Shown piece after piece: positions 5,412 to 6,185 of a DNA stretch of 6,185 nucleotides. The stretch lies in contig CANROV010000119.1 of NCBI GenBank assembly GCA_947632315.1, forward strand, positions 1 to 6,185, written 5' to 3'. Numbering within the stretch: position 1 is the stretch's first letter; every line of letters begins with the position of its first letter. Both the position numbers and the translations under genes were made by a program. The stretch is from Candidatus Gastranaerophilales bacterium (lineage in GTDB: Bacteria > Cyanobacteriota > Vampirovibrionia > Gastranaerophilales > Gastranaerophilaceae). The notes under the pieces were generated by a model, which was not told the DNA's origin, did not search any database, and worked only from the letters and a program-made list of their open reading frames with translations.

Positions 5412-6185
5412 GTCTTAATTCCCTTAATAACCGTTGAACAAAGGATTTTGCATTAACAGGTACTTTATTTTTTATTCCATTTATTTTATTAATTCCTGCC
5501 CTTATTAATGCTTTTTGCTGTGTTTGACTTTCCTTAAAATGACCATTAATAAATTTTTCCTGTTCTTCTATACTTTTTGATGAAAGCATAATGGGTATTG
5601 CCGTATTTATAACCGTATTTCTGCCTTGTTTATCACCTTTATCCTTTATATATTTTTCAATATATCGTCCAAAAATAGGTATAATAGAATGTTTAAAACT
5701 TTTAAAATTATTTTCAGCTTCATAGCTGCAATTAATAACTGCCCATAATATAAAAGCAACCATATTGGCTGTATTAGGTATATAATCAATAATTTTGTGT
5801 GTTTTAACGTTATTATTAACACTACTAACTCTATCAAATACACGATTAATAATTCTTTGCCCGGATAAATTAATTTGTACCTTCATTCTATTCTCGTTTG
5901 AGCCTTTTGTAATTCTGATTTTTGAAAATACCCCATTGACTCTATCATGTTCCATATCTGAATGTATTTGGATAACATCACTACTTTTAATTTTATACTT
6001 TCCACTTTTTGATGAAGAATTAGGAATAATTCGACCTATATCTTTTTCAGTCCATACACCTCTAAATCTAGCGAACATCCTTGTAATTATGGAATATTCT
6101 TTTATAGTAATTTCAAAACTTTTATTATGTGGAGTTGCATAAAATACCAGTTTATCTTGATATAATGAAGTTAATTTCCTTAACT
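5395..6185 (-). CDS. Unrecognised protein, 5' end beyond window
   Basis: 262 residues are visible. The frame stays open to the right edge (upstream residues read ...YQDKLVFYATPHNKSFEIT...), so the ATG at 6078 is probably internal: the AAGG before it touches the ATG without a spacer. I do not recognise the family. The first 110 visible residues look beta-rich (FARFRGVWTEKD, MKVQINLSGQRI), followed by a hydrophobic stretch MVAFILWAVINC that is too short and too interrupted to call a membrane helix, and a basic C-terminal end (KINGIKNKVP, RLLRELRH). It ends 17 bp inside the replication-like gene, so the two are likely co-transcribed and translationally coupled. A DNA-related accessory role for the neighbour is a guess from position only. 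Confidence 0.7.
   Translation of the reverse strand, partial: LRKLTSLYQDKLVFYATPHNKSFEITIKEYSIITRMFARFRGVWTEKDIGRIIPNSSSKSGKYKIKSSDVIQIHSDMEHDRVNGVFSKIRITKGSNENRMKVQINLSGQRIINRVFDRVSSVNNNVKTHKIIDYIPNTANMVAFILWAVINCSYEAENNFKSFKHSIIPIFGRYIEKYIKDKGDKQGRNTVINTAIPIMLSSKSIEEQEKFINGHFKESQTQQKALIRAGINKINGIKNKVPVNAKSFVQRLLRELRHVYSW

Noticed and set aside
5795..6142. Plus-strand frame of 115 codons, and similar shorter ones at 5089-5283, 5646-5843 (minus) and 3401-3616 (minus)
   Set aside because: All lie within or opposite better-supported genes and show only AT-rich, leucine/isoleucine-rich products.
1..6185. CRISPR array, tRNA or rRNA genes, insertion sequence ends
   Set aside because: No regularly spaced long direct repeats, no cloverleaf or rRNA-like segments, and no transposase or terminal inverted repeats seen.

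Overview
This is an AT-rich stretch of a bacterial accessory region. It carries no housekeeping genes, tRNA or rRNA. Gene content (a short tyrosine recombinase, an Abi/HEPN-type abortive-infection protein, a secreted nuclease-like protein, a probable phage/plasmid-type replication protein, and a Ycf46-type AAA+ ATPase with two companions) suggests an integrated mobile element or variable island. Shine-Dalgarno-like GAGG/AAGG boxes and a TTG start are used. The host cannot be fixed from the window. An AT-rich Firmicutes or a diderm gut-type lineage would fit; a cyanobacterial relative is possible because the ATPase/DUF2997 pair is best known from Cyanobacteria and plastids, but such modules also occur elsewhere.

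Layout. (1) 1-1770, minus strand: a tight operon reading leftwards, DUF2997 protein, then an NrdG-like radical SAM protein, then a Ycf46-family AAA+ ATPase that runs off the left edge. The genes overlap by 11 bp or are separated by 3 bp, so the three proteins probably work together. (2) 1929-2459, minus strand: an exported PD-(D/E)xK-nuclease-like protein starting at TTG. (3) 2460-2685: an intergenic region packed with nested inverted repeats. (4) 2686-3252, minus strand: a 188-residue tyrosine recombinase that is essentially only a catalytic domain. (5) 3394-4074, plus strand: an Abi-family protein with a HEPN RNase motif, apparently expressed from a leaderless transcript with an extended -10 promoter. 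A hairpin follows that can terminate transcription from the minus strand and perhaps from both strands. (6) 4335-6185, minus strand: two overlapping genes, an unrecognised protein open to the right edge and a gpII/X-like replication protein. This part is visibly more AT-rich than the left operon.

The most unusual signal is a family of four 26-bp elements, half-sites TRCAAC and GTTGCA (one variant TGCACC/GGTGCA) always separated by exactly 14 bp. They lie at 1932, 2490, 2634 and 3269, all at gene boundaries around the recombinase and the secreted nuclease. The geometry (about 10 + 6 + 10) is that of tyrosine-recombinase core sites. Two of them, 22/26 identical and in the same orientation, bracket the nuclease gene like a cassette. 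They could instead be operators of one regulator, since each lies upstream of a leftward gene. Both readings are testable.
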